A DNA stretch of 64,000 bases. Origin: Proteobacteria bacterium DTSAM18 (GTDB lineage Bacteria > Myxococcota_A > UBA796 > GCA-2862545). Positions 17,135 through 24,437 of the stretch are shown here, in pieces. The stretch's first letter is position 1; each line of letters opens with the position of its first letter. The position numbers were made by a program, and so were the translations under genes. The DNA lies in contig JARACJ010000013.1 in the NCBI GenBank assembly GCA_028767165.1, positions 1-64,000 of the forward strand. Direction: 5' to 3'. A model generated the notes under the pieces. It saw only the letters and a program-made list of their open reading frames with translations, ran no database searches and was not told the origin of the DNA.

Positions 17135-19240
17135 ATGAACGAACACCTGGTCCCGGGCACCCGTCCGGCCCCGCAGCCCGTGCGGGAAGTCTGGCAGGGC
17201 GAGTACGAGCACCAGGCGGTGCAGACGCGCTTCACGGAGCTCAAGGAGGCCTACTGGCCCGCCATCGAGGCGCAGATCACCGATGCGATGGCACAGCACA
17301 GCCCGGAGGGGTCCACCCTGCCGGGCATGGCCGCGTACCACCTGTCCACCGGTGGCAAGCGGCTGAGGGCCATCATGCCCCTGCTCGTGGCCGAGGCATT
17401 CGGGGTGGAGCCCTCCGCCGTCGTGCCCTTCGGCGCGGCCTGCGAGATGCTGCACAACGCCACGCTGGTCCACGACGACCTGCAGGACGGCGACGAGGTG
17501 CGGCGCGGCCTGCCCACGGTGTGGACCCGCTACGGCATGCCCCAGGCGGTGAACACCGGCGATGCCATGTTCTACTACACGGTGCTGCTGGCCCAGCGCA
17601 TGGGCGGCACCGCCGAGCAGCGTGAGGCGCTGGTCCGGCTGGTGATGGACGACACCCTCAAGGTCATCGATGGCCAGGCCCGCGAGTTCCAGATGATGGA
17701 GCAGGCCGAGGTGTCCGTGCAGGACTACCTCACGATGGTCGAAGGCAAGACGAGCGGCCTGTTCAGCCTGCCCATGTGCGGTGCGGCGCTGATGTGCGGC
17801 GCGGCCGACGAGCAGGTGGAGCGCATCGCCGAGGCGGCGCGTCACCTGGGCGTGCTGTTCCAGATCCAGGACGACGTCCTCGACCTGTACGGCGACAAGG
17901 GCCGCGGCGCGGTCGGCAACGACATCCGTGAGGGCAAGCGCAGCTTCCTCGTGGTGCACGCCCTGCAGGCGGCCTGCGACGAGCAGACGGTCTGGCTGCG
18001 CGACATCCTCGACCTCGATCGCGAGCTCACCACCGATGCGATGGTGCAGCAGGTGCTCGACTCCCTGCGCGTGCACGGCACCCTCGCGGCGGCCATCGAC
18101 GAGCTCCACCACCGCCGCCGCCTGGCCGTGCAGGCCGTGGCCGGCGATGCCCGCCTCGAGGCCCTCGTGGGCGGCCTGGCCGATCTGTGCATGGTGCCCA
18201 TCTCCGAGATCATCGAGCGGCAGCACCGGGTGGCCACCGAGGACGATCACGCCTTCTGCGCGGAGATCCTGCCCCAGGTGAGCCGCACCTTCGCGCTGAG
18301 CATCGAGATGCTGCCCGAGTCCCTGCGGGACGCGGTGCGCGTGTCCTACCTGCTCTGCCGGGTGGTCGACACCATCGAAGACGACAGCTCCGCTCCCTGG
18401 GACCTGCGCGAAGACATGTTCCGTCTGTTCGAGCGGCTCGTGTCCGAGGAGTCCTACCAGGTCGAGGAGCTGCAGCATCGCGGCGGCGAGCTGGGCGACT
18501 CGGAGCAGGAGCGGGCGCTGATGGCCCGCGCCGGTGCGGTCTTCCGGGTCTACTGGTCGCTCTCGCCGGCCCAGCGTGAGGCCGTGAGGCCCTGGATTCT
18601 CGAGATGAGCCAGGGCATGTCCGAGTACGCCCACAAGTGGCTGCAGGCCGGCTCGCTGCAGCTCACGGACGTCGCCGACCTCGAGAACTACTGCTGGTAC
18701 GTCGCCGGCACCGTGGGCGAGCTGCTCACGGCCCTGTTCGCCCTCGAAGTGGGCGACGCCGACGCCGCCGAGCGCCTGTACGAGCCCGCCAAGCGCTTCG
18801 GCCTGGCCCTGCAGTTCGTCAACATCCTCAAGGACGTCGCCGAAGACGCCGAGCGCGGCGTCTGCTGGCTTCCCCAGTCCCTGCTCACGGCGCACGGCCT
18901 CACCAAGGCCGACCTGCTCGACCCCTCACGCCGTGAGGACGGCCTGAAGGTCATCGCCATCCTGGCTGAGCGGGCGCGCGGACACCTGAAGGTGGCCGGC
19001 GAGTACACCGCCTGCTGGCCCACGGATTCCGGCGAACAGATCCGCCTGTTCTGCGCCGTGCCCATGGCGCTGGCCTTCCACACCCTCGCCGAGGTGGTGG
19101 AGGGTAGCGACACGCTCGTGCGCGGCCGCACCCCCAAGGTCACCCGTGAGCTGGTGGGCGAGGTGGTCGGACGCGCGCTGCAGGCCGCTGGCAACGACGA
19201 CGTGATGGAGCAGTGGCTGGCGGAGATGGCGGCGCTGTGA
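17135..19240 (+). CDS. natural fusion: polyprenyl (farnesyl) diphosphate synthase + squalene synthase
   Basis: A 701-aa bifunctional-looking protein. Residues about 30-345 are an all-alpha trans-prenyl diphosphate synthase: FARM DDLQD at 114-118 with DEVRRG, GKTSGLF, and the second Asp-rich motif QDDVLDLYGDKGRG with D246-D250. Residues about 365-690 are a squalene/phytoene synthase: VSRTFALSIEMLP, first motif DTIEDD at 412-417 (squalene-synthase type), YCWYVAGTVGELLT, and second motif KDVAED with D567/D571. Both active sites look intact, so one chain could make FPP and condense two to squalene. It sits 8 bp behind the squalene monooxygenase. The residues just before FARM (A, T) are small, as in longer-chain synthases, so the C15 product is inferred from context. 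There is no frameshift: one continuous frame. Confidence 0.88.
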   Translation: MNEHLVPGTRPAPQPVREVWQGEYEHQAVQTRFTELKEAYWPAIEAQITDAMAQHSPEGSTLPGMAAYHLSTGGKRLRAIMPLLVAEAFGVEPSAVVPFGAACEMLHNATLVHDDLQDGDEVRRGLPTVWTRYGMPQAVNTGDAMFYYTVLLAQRMGGTAEQREALVRLVMDDTLKVIDGQAREFQMMEQAEVSVQDYLTMVEGKTSGLFSLPMCGAALMCGAADEQVERIAEAARHLGVLFQIQDDVLDLYGDKGRGAVGNDIREGKRSFLVVHALQAACDEQTVWLRDILDLDRELTTDAMVQQVLDSLRVHGTLAAAIDELHHRRRLAVQAVAGDARLEALVGGLADLCMVPISEIIERQHRVATEDDHAFCAEILPQVSRTFALSIEMLPESLRDAVRVSYLLCRVVDTIEDDSSAPWDLREDMFRLFERLVSEESYQVEELQHRGGELGDSEQERALMARAGAVFRVYWSLSPAQREAVRPWILEMSQGMSEYAHKWLQAGSLQLTDVADLENYCWYVAGTVGELLTALFALEVGDADAAERLYEPAKRFGLALQFVNILKDVAEDAERGVCWLPQSLLTAHGLTKADLLDPSRREDGLKVIAILAERARGHLKVAGEYTACWPTDSGEQIRLFCAVPMALAFHTLAEVVEGSDTLVRGRTPKVTRELVGEVVGRALQAAGNDDVMEQWLAEMAAL

Positions 19241-19276
19241 AGGGCAGGGGAGGCCATGGCCTTTCCGCCGAACCGT

Positions 19277-20221
19277 TCACCTTCGCGTGAACACCGCCAG
19301 CTCCCGCAGGATCGACTCGCTCATCCGGTGCGCCGCCGTCATCGGGTGCACCGTGAGCCCCTGGGCCTCGAACAGCTCCACCAGCGCCTCCCGCCGCGGC
19401 AGGAAGGCGTTGAACATCAGCACCATGCAGCCGCCGGGGAGCAGGCTGTCGGCCCACGCGGGTGCGCAGGCCTTCAGGTTGTCCAGCGGATTGCGGGTGC
19501 CCCGCGGGCCGGTGTGCTGCACGCCGTAGGGCAGGTCGCCCACGATGAGGTGGAAGCGCTCGCGGTTCAGCAGGTGTCGGGCGTCCTTGCTGTCGCCGAT
19601 GACGAGCCGGGCGCACGCATCGCCGAAGCGGTACTCGAGGAAGCGGCCGATGTCGTCCTTGTTCTTCTTCGTGGTGAAGCCGCTGGACTCCTTGTGCTTG
19701 ATGCGGTGCAGCTTCGTCTGCTTCTTCACGTGGCGCTGGAAGTCGGCCAGCGCCTTGCGGTCCCGCTCGATGCCCCGGGCGTTCATGCCGTAACGGGCGC
19801 CCCACAGCAGGGTGGTGCCCCGGCCGGCGGTGGGGTCGAGCAGCTTGACGGGGCCGTCTTCGGGCAGCTCGGCATGGGCGAGCGCCGTGTTGATGGCCAG
19901 CTGCGTGGCGAGCTCGTGGGTCTTGCCCGGGTACTTGGCGCCGAACACCAGGGCGTCGGGCAGGCCGAACGCCGGATCGGCGTCGAGTGGGATCCAGCCT
20001 TCACCCTCGTCGCGAAACACGCCCTGCACGAAGGACAGCCGCGCCAGATCCCGCAGCGAAGCGACCTCCTCGGGCACCGTGAGGACCGTGAGCCCACCGT
20101 GCGTCGACGCCTCCGCCTCCACGCCGGGCATCACCAGCGCCAGCTCCTCCCGGGCGACGGACAGGACGTCACCGAAGTAGGCGCCGCGGGCAAGGGGAGA
20201 GATCAACAGGTGCAGGGCCAA
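19277..20221 (-). CDS. THUMP/TRMT11-like RNA methyltransferase
   Basis: A 314-aa SAM-dependent methyltransferase of the UPF0020/Trm11-TrmN class. Motif I is LLDPTAGRGTTLLWGARYG, an acidic ribose-binding residue follows in ARGIERD, and the catalytic motif IV reads IVGDLPYGVQH (N/D-L-P-Y-G), typical of N2-guanine or N6-adenine methylation of RNA. The N-terminal about 110 residues would hold the substrate-binding part, but no clear THUMP can be drawn. A TTG at 20221 with GGAGG 4 bases ahead is chosen; a GTG at 20275 lacks a site and falls in a palindromic repeat. It lies between, and convergent with, the sterol genes, without evident link to sterol methylation. Confidence 0.75.
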   Translation of the reverse strand: MALHLLISPLARGAYFGDVLSVAREELALVMPGVEAEASTHGGLTVLTVPEEVASLRDLARLSFVQGVFRDEGEGWIPLDADPAFGLPDALVFGAKYPGKTHELATQLAINTALAHAELPEDGPVKLLDPTAGRGTTLLWGARYGMNARGIERDRKALADFQRHVKKQTKLHRIKHKESSGFTTKKNKDDIGRFLEYRFGDACARLVIGDSKDARHLLNRERFHLIVGDLPYGVQHTGPRGTRNPLDNLKACAPAWADSLLPGGCMVLMFNAFLPRREALVELFEAQGLTVHPMTAAHRMSESILRELAVFTRR

Positions 20222-20264
20222 GGTGCCTCCAGCGTGTTCGGGCAGCCAGCCTAACGCCGGCGCC

Positions 20265-20400
20265 CGCCGGCGCACACGTACGGGCGCCCCTTGGGGCGCC
20301 CTGGCCGCGAATCAACGGAACGTCGGCGTGGACTGCACGCCAAGCCACGACATCAGGGGACGGGCGCGGCAAGCAGCGCCCCTACGCTATCCCGTTCCCA
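20265..20400. repeat. intergenic REP-like palindromes
   Basis: Two palindromes sit between the methyltransferase and cyclase genes. GGGCGCCCC (20282-20290)-TT-GGGGCGCCC (20293-20301) is a perfect 9-bp stem inside the phrase cacgtacgggc...ccctggcc, which recurs at 45713-45752. GGGCGC (20362-20367) and GCGCCC (20376-20381) flank a gcaagca-type loop and match, in reverse orientation, the element at 3525-3550. They probably also act as transcription terminators for the minus-strand cyclase gene. Confidence 0.7.
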
Positions 20401-20423
20401 TGGAGCGCCCGTGCCGGGACGAT

Positions 20424-22358
20424 CTACTCTGCCAGAGCGAGGGCCCACACGGGAAACACCCGCCGGTAGTTGTCATACGTGATGGAGCACGTCTTGTTGA
20501 ACACACCCGCGATGTGCTCCTCGGGCCACGTGCCGTTGTCCAGCTGCCGCTCCCGCAGGAACGTCACGCCGCGCTTCACGGCCTCGGAGTCCTTGCGGCC
20601 GGCCTTCACCAGCGTGAGCAGGGCCCACGAGGTCATCACGGCCTGGCCCTCGTCGGTCGGGATCGACCGCTTCTGCGCACAGGAGTCGATGGTCTCACCC
20701 CAGCCGCCGTCGGCCAGCTGGATGGACTCGACGAAGTCCGCCGCCTTCTGGATCTGGGGCGCGCTCGGGTCCATGCCGGCGGCCAGCAGGCCCCACACGC
20801 CGAACCAGGTGCCGTAGGTGTAGCAGACGCCCCAGGAGCCGAACCACGAGCCGTCGGCCTCCTGCTTGGACAGGATGAAGTCCTTGCCCCGCTCGATGGC
20901 CTTGTCGACCCGCGGGTCACCCGGCGAGACCTCGCGCCACGCCGCCAGCCCCTGCAGCACGGCCGAGGAGCACTCGGTGTAGGGGTAGTCGATCATGATC
21001 TCGTGGAAGATGTCGGACGGGTTGAACTTCTCCAACCACGCCGGACCCCGGGTACGCTCGTAGGAGGCCCAGCCACCGTTCTCGTTCTGCCAGTACAGCA
21101 GCAGGTCGACCGCGGGCTTGAGGCGCTCGAGGTCGATGGGGTTCTTCACCTCGTCCTGCAGCAGCAGCGCGCACTTCAGGCCCTCGGAGGTGCAGTCGGT
21201 GATCGGCCAGCCGTGCTCGAGGTTGGAGAAGGGCCAGCCGCCCTTGGAGGGGCAGCGGTAGTGGGCCTCGGCGTCCGGCGGATCCTCGGGGATCTGGGAG
21301 TGGTCGAGGTAGTCGTGGGCCTTCTCGATCAGGTCGTCGACCTGCAGGCCGCGCTTGTCCTTGGCGGCCTTGAGCGCCTGGATGGCGAAGGCGGTGTCCC
21401 ACAGCTGGCTGTTGTTGTAGCCGTTGACGCGGGTGCCCCGGCGGTCGGACCACAGGTAGTCGGGCATGCGCTCGAGGTGCTTGCGGACCCGCTCGCCGCC
21501 GGGCTCGGCGAAGTGCCACACCAGCGTGTTGTAGGGCTTGTTGACCGGGCCGATGCAGACGTAGTTGGTGATCTCGTCCTCGTACCGGATCTGACGCAGG
21601 CACTCCTCGAGGGCCTTGGGCCGCATGGGCTTGAGGGGGCTGCGCTCGTAGGCGTGCAGGGCCTTGTTCGCCACCTTCATGGGCATCGACAGCGGCGTGT
21701 AGGCATCCTCGGGGGCCACGGTGTCGCGGGCGGCCTTCCAGTCGATGCGGCTGTAGGCGATGGGGTGGATCTCCTCGCGGATGGCGGAGAGCAGGCCGTC
21801 GAGCGGCACCTGGGCCCGGGCGCCGTACATCCAGCTCATGGGGAGGTACACCATGCGGGCGTGGCACCACATGCGGCCCGGGTGCAGCGGGGCCTCGTAG
21901 GGGAGCAGCCACAGCTCCGGGGGCACCGGGTGCAGGCCGCGGTAGTCGTACAGGTTCATGATGGCGAGGAAGAACTTGCCCCAGGAGGCGGACGCGAGGG
22001 CACCGCCCCGGTCCATGAACCACTTGCGGCAGCGCTGCAGATCCTCGTCGTGGCGCTCCACACCGAGCAGGCGCATCGTGACGTAGTTGAGCACGCTCGT
22101 GAACACGCAGGAGGGGTTCTCCTCGCCGAGACCGAAGCCGCCATCAGGGTTCTGGGCGCCCCGGATGTACTTGACCATGTCGGCCTGCTGCGCCTCGTCG
22201 GGCATCTCCCCGGTGGCGTACAGCGTGCCGACGTACATGGGCAGCAGGAACATCGGCCCGGAGTAGTCGCCGGGCAGCGCGCCGGTGTCGAGCTGGTGCA
22301 CGCGCAGGTAGTCGGCCGCGCGCTCGAGGTGGGAGATGTCTGCGGAGGGGACGTTCAT
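20424..22358 (-). CDS. oxidosqualene cyclase, cycloartenol-synthase type
   Basis: A 644-aa triterpene cyclase that would fold 2,3-oxidosqualene into a protosterol. The proton-donor motif is TDCTSEGLK with D388 (oxidosqualene cyclases have DCTAE; hopene cyclases have DxDDTA). Other OSC hallmarks are MWCHARMVYLPMSWMYG, IMIDYPYTECSSAVLQGL, GSWGVCYTYGTWFGVWGL and FNKTCSITYDNYRRVFP, plus several QW repeats. Y314 in GYNNSQLWD, H382 and I386 in EHGWPIT correspond to Tyr410/His477/Ile481 of plant cycloartenol synthase, whereas lanosterol synthases have Thr, Gln or Cys, and Val. The product is therefore predicted to be cycloartenol. The start ATG follows GGAG by 5 bases. It is about 100 aa shorter than eukaryotic enzymes, mainly at the N-terminus. 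Confidence 0.92.
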   Translation of the reverse strand: MNVPSADISHLERAADYLRVHQLDTGALPGDYSGPMFLLPMYVGTLYATGEMPDEAQQADMVKYIRGAQNPDGGFGLGEENPSCVFTSVLNYVTMRLLGVERHDEDLQRCRKWFMDRGGALASASWGKFFLAIMNLYDYRGLHPVPPELWLLPYEAPLHPGRMWCHARMVYLPMSWMYGARAQVPLDGLLSAIREEIHPIAYSRIDWKAARDTVAPEDAYTPLSMPMKVANKALHAYERSPLKPMRPKALEECLRQIRYEDEITNYVCIGPVNKPYNTLVWHFAEPGGERVRKHLERMPDYLWSDRRGTRVNGYNNSQLWDTAFAIQALKAAKDKRGLQVDDLIEKAHDYLDHSQIPEDPPDAEAHYRCPSKGGWPFSNLEHGWPITDCTSEGLKCALLLQDEVKNPIDLERLKPAVDLLLYWQNENGGWASYERTRGPAWLEKFNPSDIFHEIMIDYPYTECSSAVLQGLAAWREVSPGDPRVDKAIERGKDFILSKQEADGSWFGSWGVCYTYGTWFGVWGLLAAGMDPSAPQIQKAADFVESIQLADGGWGETIDSCAQKRSIPTDEGQAVMTSWALLTLVKAGRKDSEAVKRGVTFLRERQLDNGTWPEEHIAGVFNKTCSITYDNYRRVFPVWALALAE

Positions 22359-22511
22359 GGAGGCTCCTTTCGTGCAGGAGCCACCCCTATCCGGCCCACG
22401 GGGCCGCCACACCTGAGAAATGGCCTGCACACCGGGCAGGCCCGGGTGCGCCGGCCGGGTGCGGACGCGCCTGGTGCCGCGGCCGGACCAGACGCTTCCC
22501 GCGACGACCGC

Positions 22512-23645
22512 TCAGCCCTCGTTGACGGCCTTCAGGGCGGCCAGCAGCGGGTTGATGGCGGCGGCGCCCAGCTCCCGGCAGCGCGCCGGCGACCAACCCA
22601 CCTCGGCGTCGGGGGCGTTGGCGTTGTCGCTGAAGGGCATCTCGAGGGTGACCGCCAGGGTGCGGAAGTGCTCGGCGGCCCAGTTCGAGGCGATCGACAG
22701 GTTGGCCTGGCCTGGGGCGTCCTTCTTGTAGCCGTGGACGTCCTGGAAGTCGGGGCTGGCCTGCAGGTAGGCGTCCGAGAAGACCTTCTGCAGGTGGCCG
22801 AGGCGGTCGTCGAAGCTCGGCACGCCCTCGGCGGCCGACAGGAACACGTAGGGGAGCTCCTCGTCGCCGTGCACATCCAGGAACACGTGGCAGCCGGTGG
22901 ACAGCATGCGGGCCCGCACGCCGTGGACCTCCGGGCTGTCGTGCTCGGTGGGGTGGCTCCACTCGCGGTTGAGGTTCACGCCGTTGGCGTTGGTGCGCAG
23001 GTTGCCCCGGGCGGAGCCGTCCGGGTTCATGTTGGGCACCACGTAGATGGCGGCCTCGGTGCGCAGCATGCGGGAGGTCTCGTGGTCGTCGTCCAGCAGG
23101 GCGTCCAGGAAGCCCTGCATCCAGTGCTCCGCCATGGTCTCGCCGGGGTGCTGGCGGGCGATGACCCACAGCACCGGCGCGGAGGGCTCGTCGTACCGGC
23201 CGATCTTCAGCAGGTCGACGGGGCGGCCGTCGGGCGTGGTGGCCACGACCTCGGCCTGCACGCCCTCGTGCTTGCAGGCGTCGGCGAGGAGCTGGGCGTG
23301 CTGGTGTTCGTCGAAGGGGGCGAAGTAGGCGTACCAGGTGACGGCCGCCGTGGGGGCGTGCTCGAAGTGCAGGGCCTGGCCGTCGTAGCTGGTGGTGACC
23401 CGGAACCAGTGCTCGCGGTCGTGGCTGGCCACCACGCGGTAGTTCTCCCACGCCTTGGGGTAGGAGCAGCGCGACGCGTTGACGATGGAGAAGCGCTGCA
23501 CCTCACCCGGCGAGCCGGTGGTGCGGAAGCTGAACCACTGGCGGAATTGGCCGCGTGAATCCCAGCGGATCTTGAGAAGGTGGGTGTCGTCGCGGACGCC
23601 GAAGAGCTGGATGTTTCCGCCGTGGTGGCTCGCGTCGATGTGCAT
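22512..23645 (-). CDS. M14 zinc carboxypeptidase (cytosolic carboxypeptidase-like)
   Basis: A 377-aa metallopeptidase. No signal peptide is present, so it is probably cytoplasmic. Residues 1-120 form the beta-sandwich domain typical of the CCP/AGBL subfamily (FSFRTTGSPGE...YPKAWENYRV). The zinc site is RQHPGETMAEHW (His and Glu) plus the later His in FLDVHGDEELPY; NMNPDGSARGNLRTNANGVN carries the substrate-binding Arg/Asn; the catalytic Glu is in TLEMPFSD. Bacterial members may trim C-terminal residues, including glutamates, but substrates are not known. It lies upstream of the cyclase on the same strand with a 153-bp gap, so co-regulation is unproven. Confidence 0.88.
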   Translation of the reverse strand: MHIDASHHGGNIQLFGVRDDTHLLKIRWDSRGQFRQWFSFRTTGSPGEVQRFSIVNASRCSYPKAWENYRVVASHDREHWFRVTTSYDGQALHFEHAPTAAVTWYAYFAPFDEHQHAQLLADACKHEGVQAEVVATTPDGRPVDLLKIGRYDEPSAPVLWVIARQHPGETMAEHWMQGFLDALLDDDHETSRMLRTEAAIYVVPNMNPDGSARGNLRTNANGVNLNREWSHPTEHDSPEVHGVRARMLSTGCHVFLDVHGDEELPYVFLSAAEGVPSFDDRLGHLQKVFSDAYLQASPDFQDVHGYKKDAPGQANLSIASNWAAEHFRTLAVTLEMPFSDNANAPDAEVGWSPARCRELGAAAINPLLAALKAVNEG

Positions 23646-23716
23646 GGGGCTCCCTCGTCAGGTCGGTCACCCCATCGTCCTATCTAACTGCCGCCTTGGC
23701 AAGATGGGTACCGGCG

Positions 23717-24334
23717 TCAGTATTTGACACTGCATCCATAGGACTGGGTCTGGGCCGGGGAGGGGGCCTTGCCGGCCTGCACGGCGTCGATGGCGTCCTG
23801 GGTCCAGGTCTGCAGGGTACCGCCTCCGTTCACCTTGCCCAGGGGCGCGTTGTCGAGGGCGCCCTGGTAGGCCACCTTGCCGTCGGCATCGATCACCACC
23901 ATCTGCGGCGTGGTCTTCGCGGCGTACGTGCGGCCCACGTCGCCCTTGGCGTCGAGCAGGATGGGGTAGCTGATGTCGTACTCGGCGAGGCTCTTGCGAT
24001 TGCGCTCGTGGCCGGCGCCCTGCTTGCCCTCGGCGCCGGAGTTGATCGCCACCCACACGACGCCCTCGCTCATCTCCTTCATGCCCATGTCGCGCAGGGG
24101 ACCGCCCTCGCCGTGGGCGTGCACCACGAACGGGCAGTCCGGGTTGTACCACTCCAGGACGACGATCTTGCCCCGGTGGTCCGACAGCTTCCACGCGCGG
24201 TCATCGAGGGTGGGCAGGGTGAAGTCGGGGGCGGCCTGGCCCACGGTGACGCCGGTCATCTCGTGCTGGCCCGCCTGGGCGAGTCCTGCCCCGAGGGCGA
24301 GGGTGCCGGCGGCGGTGATCCACATCGTGCGCAT
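23717..24334 (-). CDS. periplasmic redoxin (AhpC/TSA-like) protein
   Basis: A 205-aa thioredoxin-fold protein with signal peptide (cleavage near AQA|GQHE). VGQAAPDFTLP opens the redoxin domain, and WYNPDCPFVVHAHGEGG contains a single peroxidatic-type Cys followed by Pro, not CxxC. The cis-Pro loop is AAKTTPQMVVIDADGKV. The end is QSYGCSVKY, which brings a second Cys that could resolve the first; the same tail ends many relatives. The likely role is thiol-based peroxide reduction or thiol transfer in the envelope. The start at 24334 follows AGGAGA by 5 bases and is divergent from the helicase gene. Confidence 0.85.
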   Translation of the reverse strand: MRTMWITAAGTLALGAGLAQAGQHEMTGVTVGQAAPDFTLPTLDDRAWKLSDHRGKIVVLEWYNPDCPFVVHAHGEGGPLRDMGMKEMSEGVVWVAINSGAEGKQGAGHERNRKSLAEYDISYPILLDAKGDVGRTYAAKTTPQMVVIDADGKVAYQGALDNAPLGKVNGGGTLQTWTQDAIDAVQAGKAPSPAQTQSYGCSVKY

Positions 24335-24437
24335 GGTGCTCTCCTGGTTTCGGTGTGCTGGTTCCGTGGGGGATCTGTACTCCATTGTCATCGGCTCCGG
24401 GGCGGGGCGTGCTACATGGATGGGGTCAGGGGGACGG

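Noticed and set aside
18240-19240. Assignment of the fusion's C-terminal half as phytoene synthase
   Set aside because: The second Asp motif is shared by both families, but the first motif DTIEDD is of the squalene synthase type, and the flanking genes act on squalene. Some doubt remains.
19277-20221. A sterol C-methyltransferase between the squalene synthase and cyclase genes
   Set aside because: The motif IV DLPYG and the motif I context are of nucleic-acid N-methyltransferases, not of Erg6-type sterol methyltransferases.
20424-22358. Assignment of the cyclase as squalene-hopene cyclase
   Set aside because: The proton-donor motif is DCTSE, not DxDDTA, and the IMIDYPYTECSSA and MWCHARMVYLPMS blocks are those of oxidosqualene cyclases.
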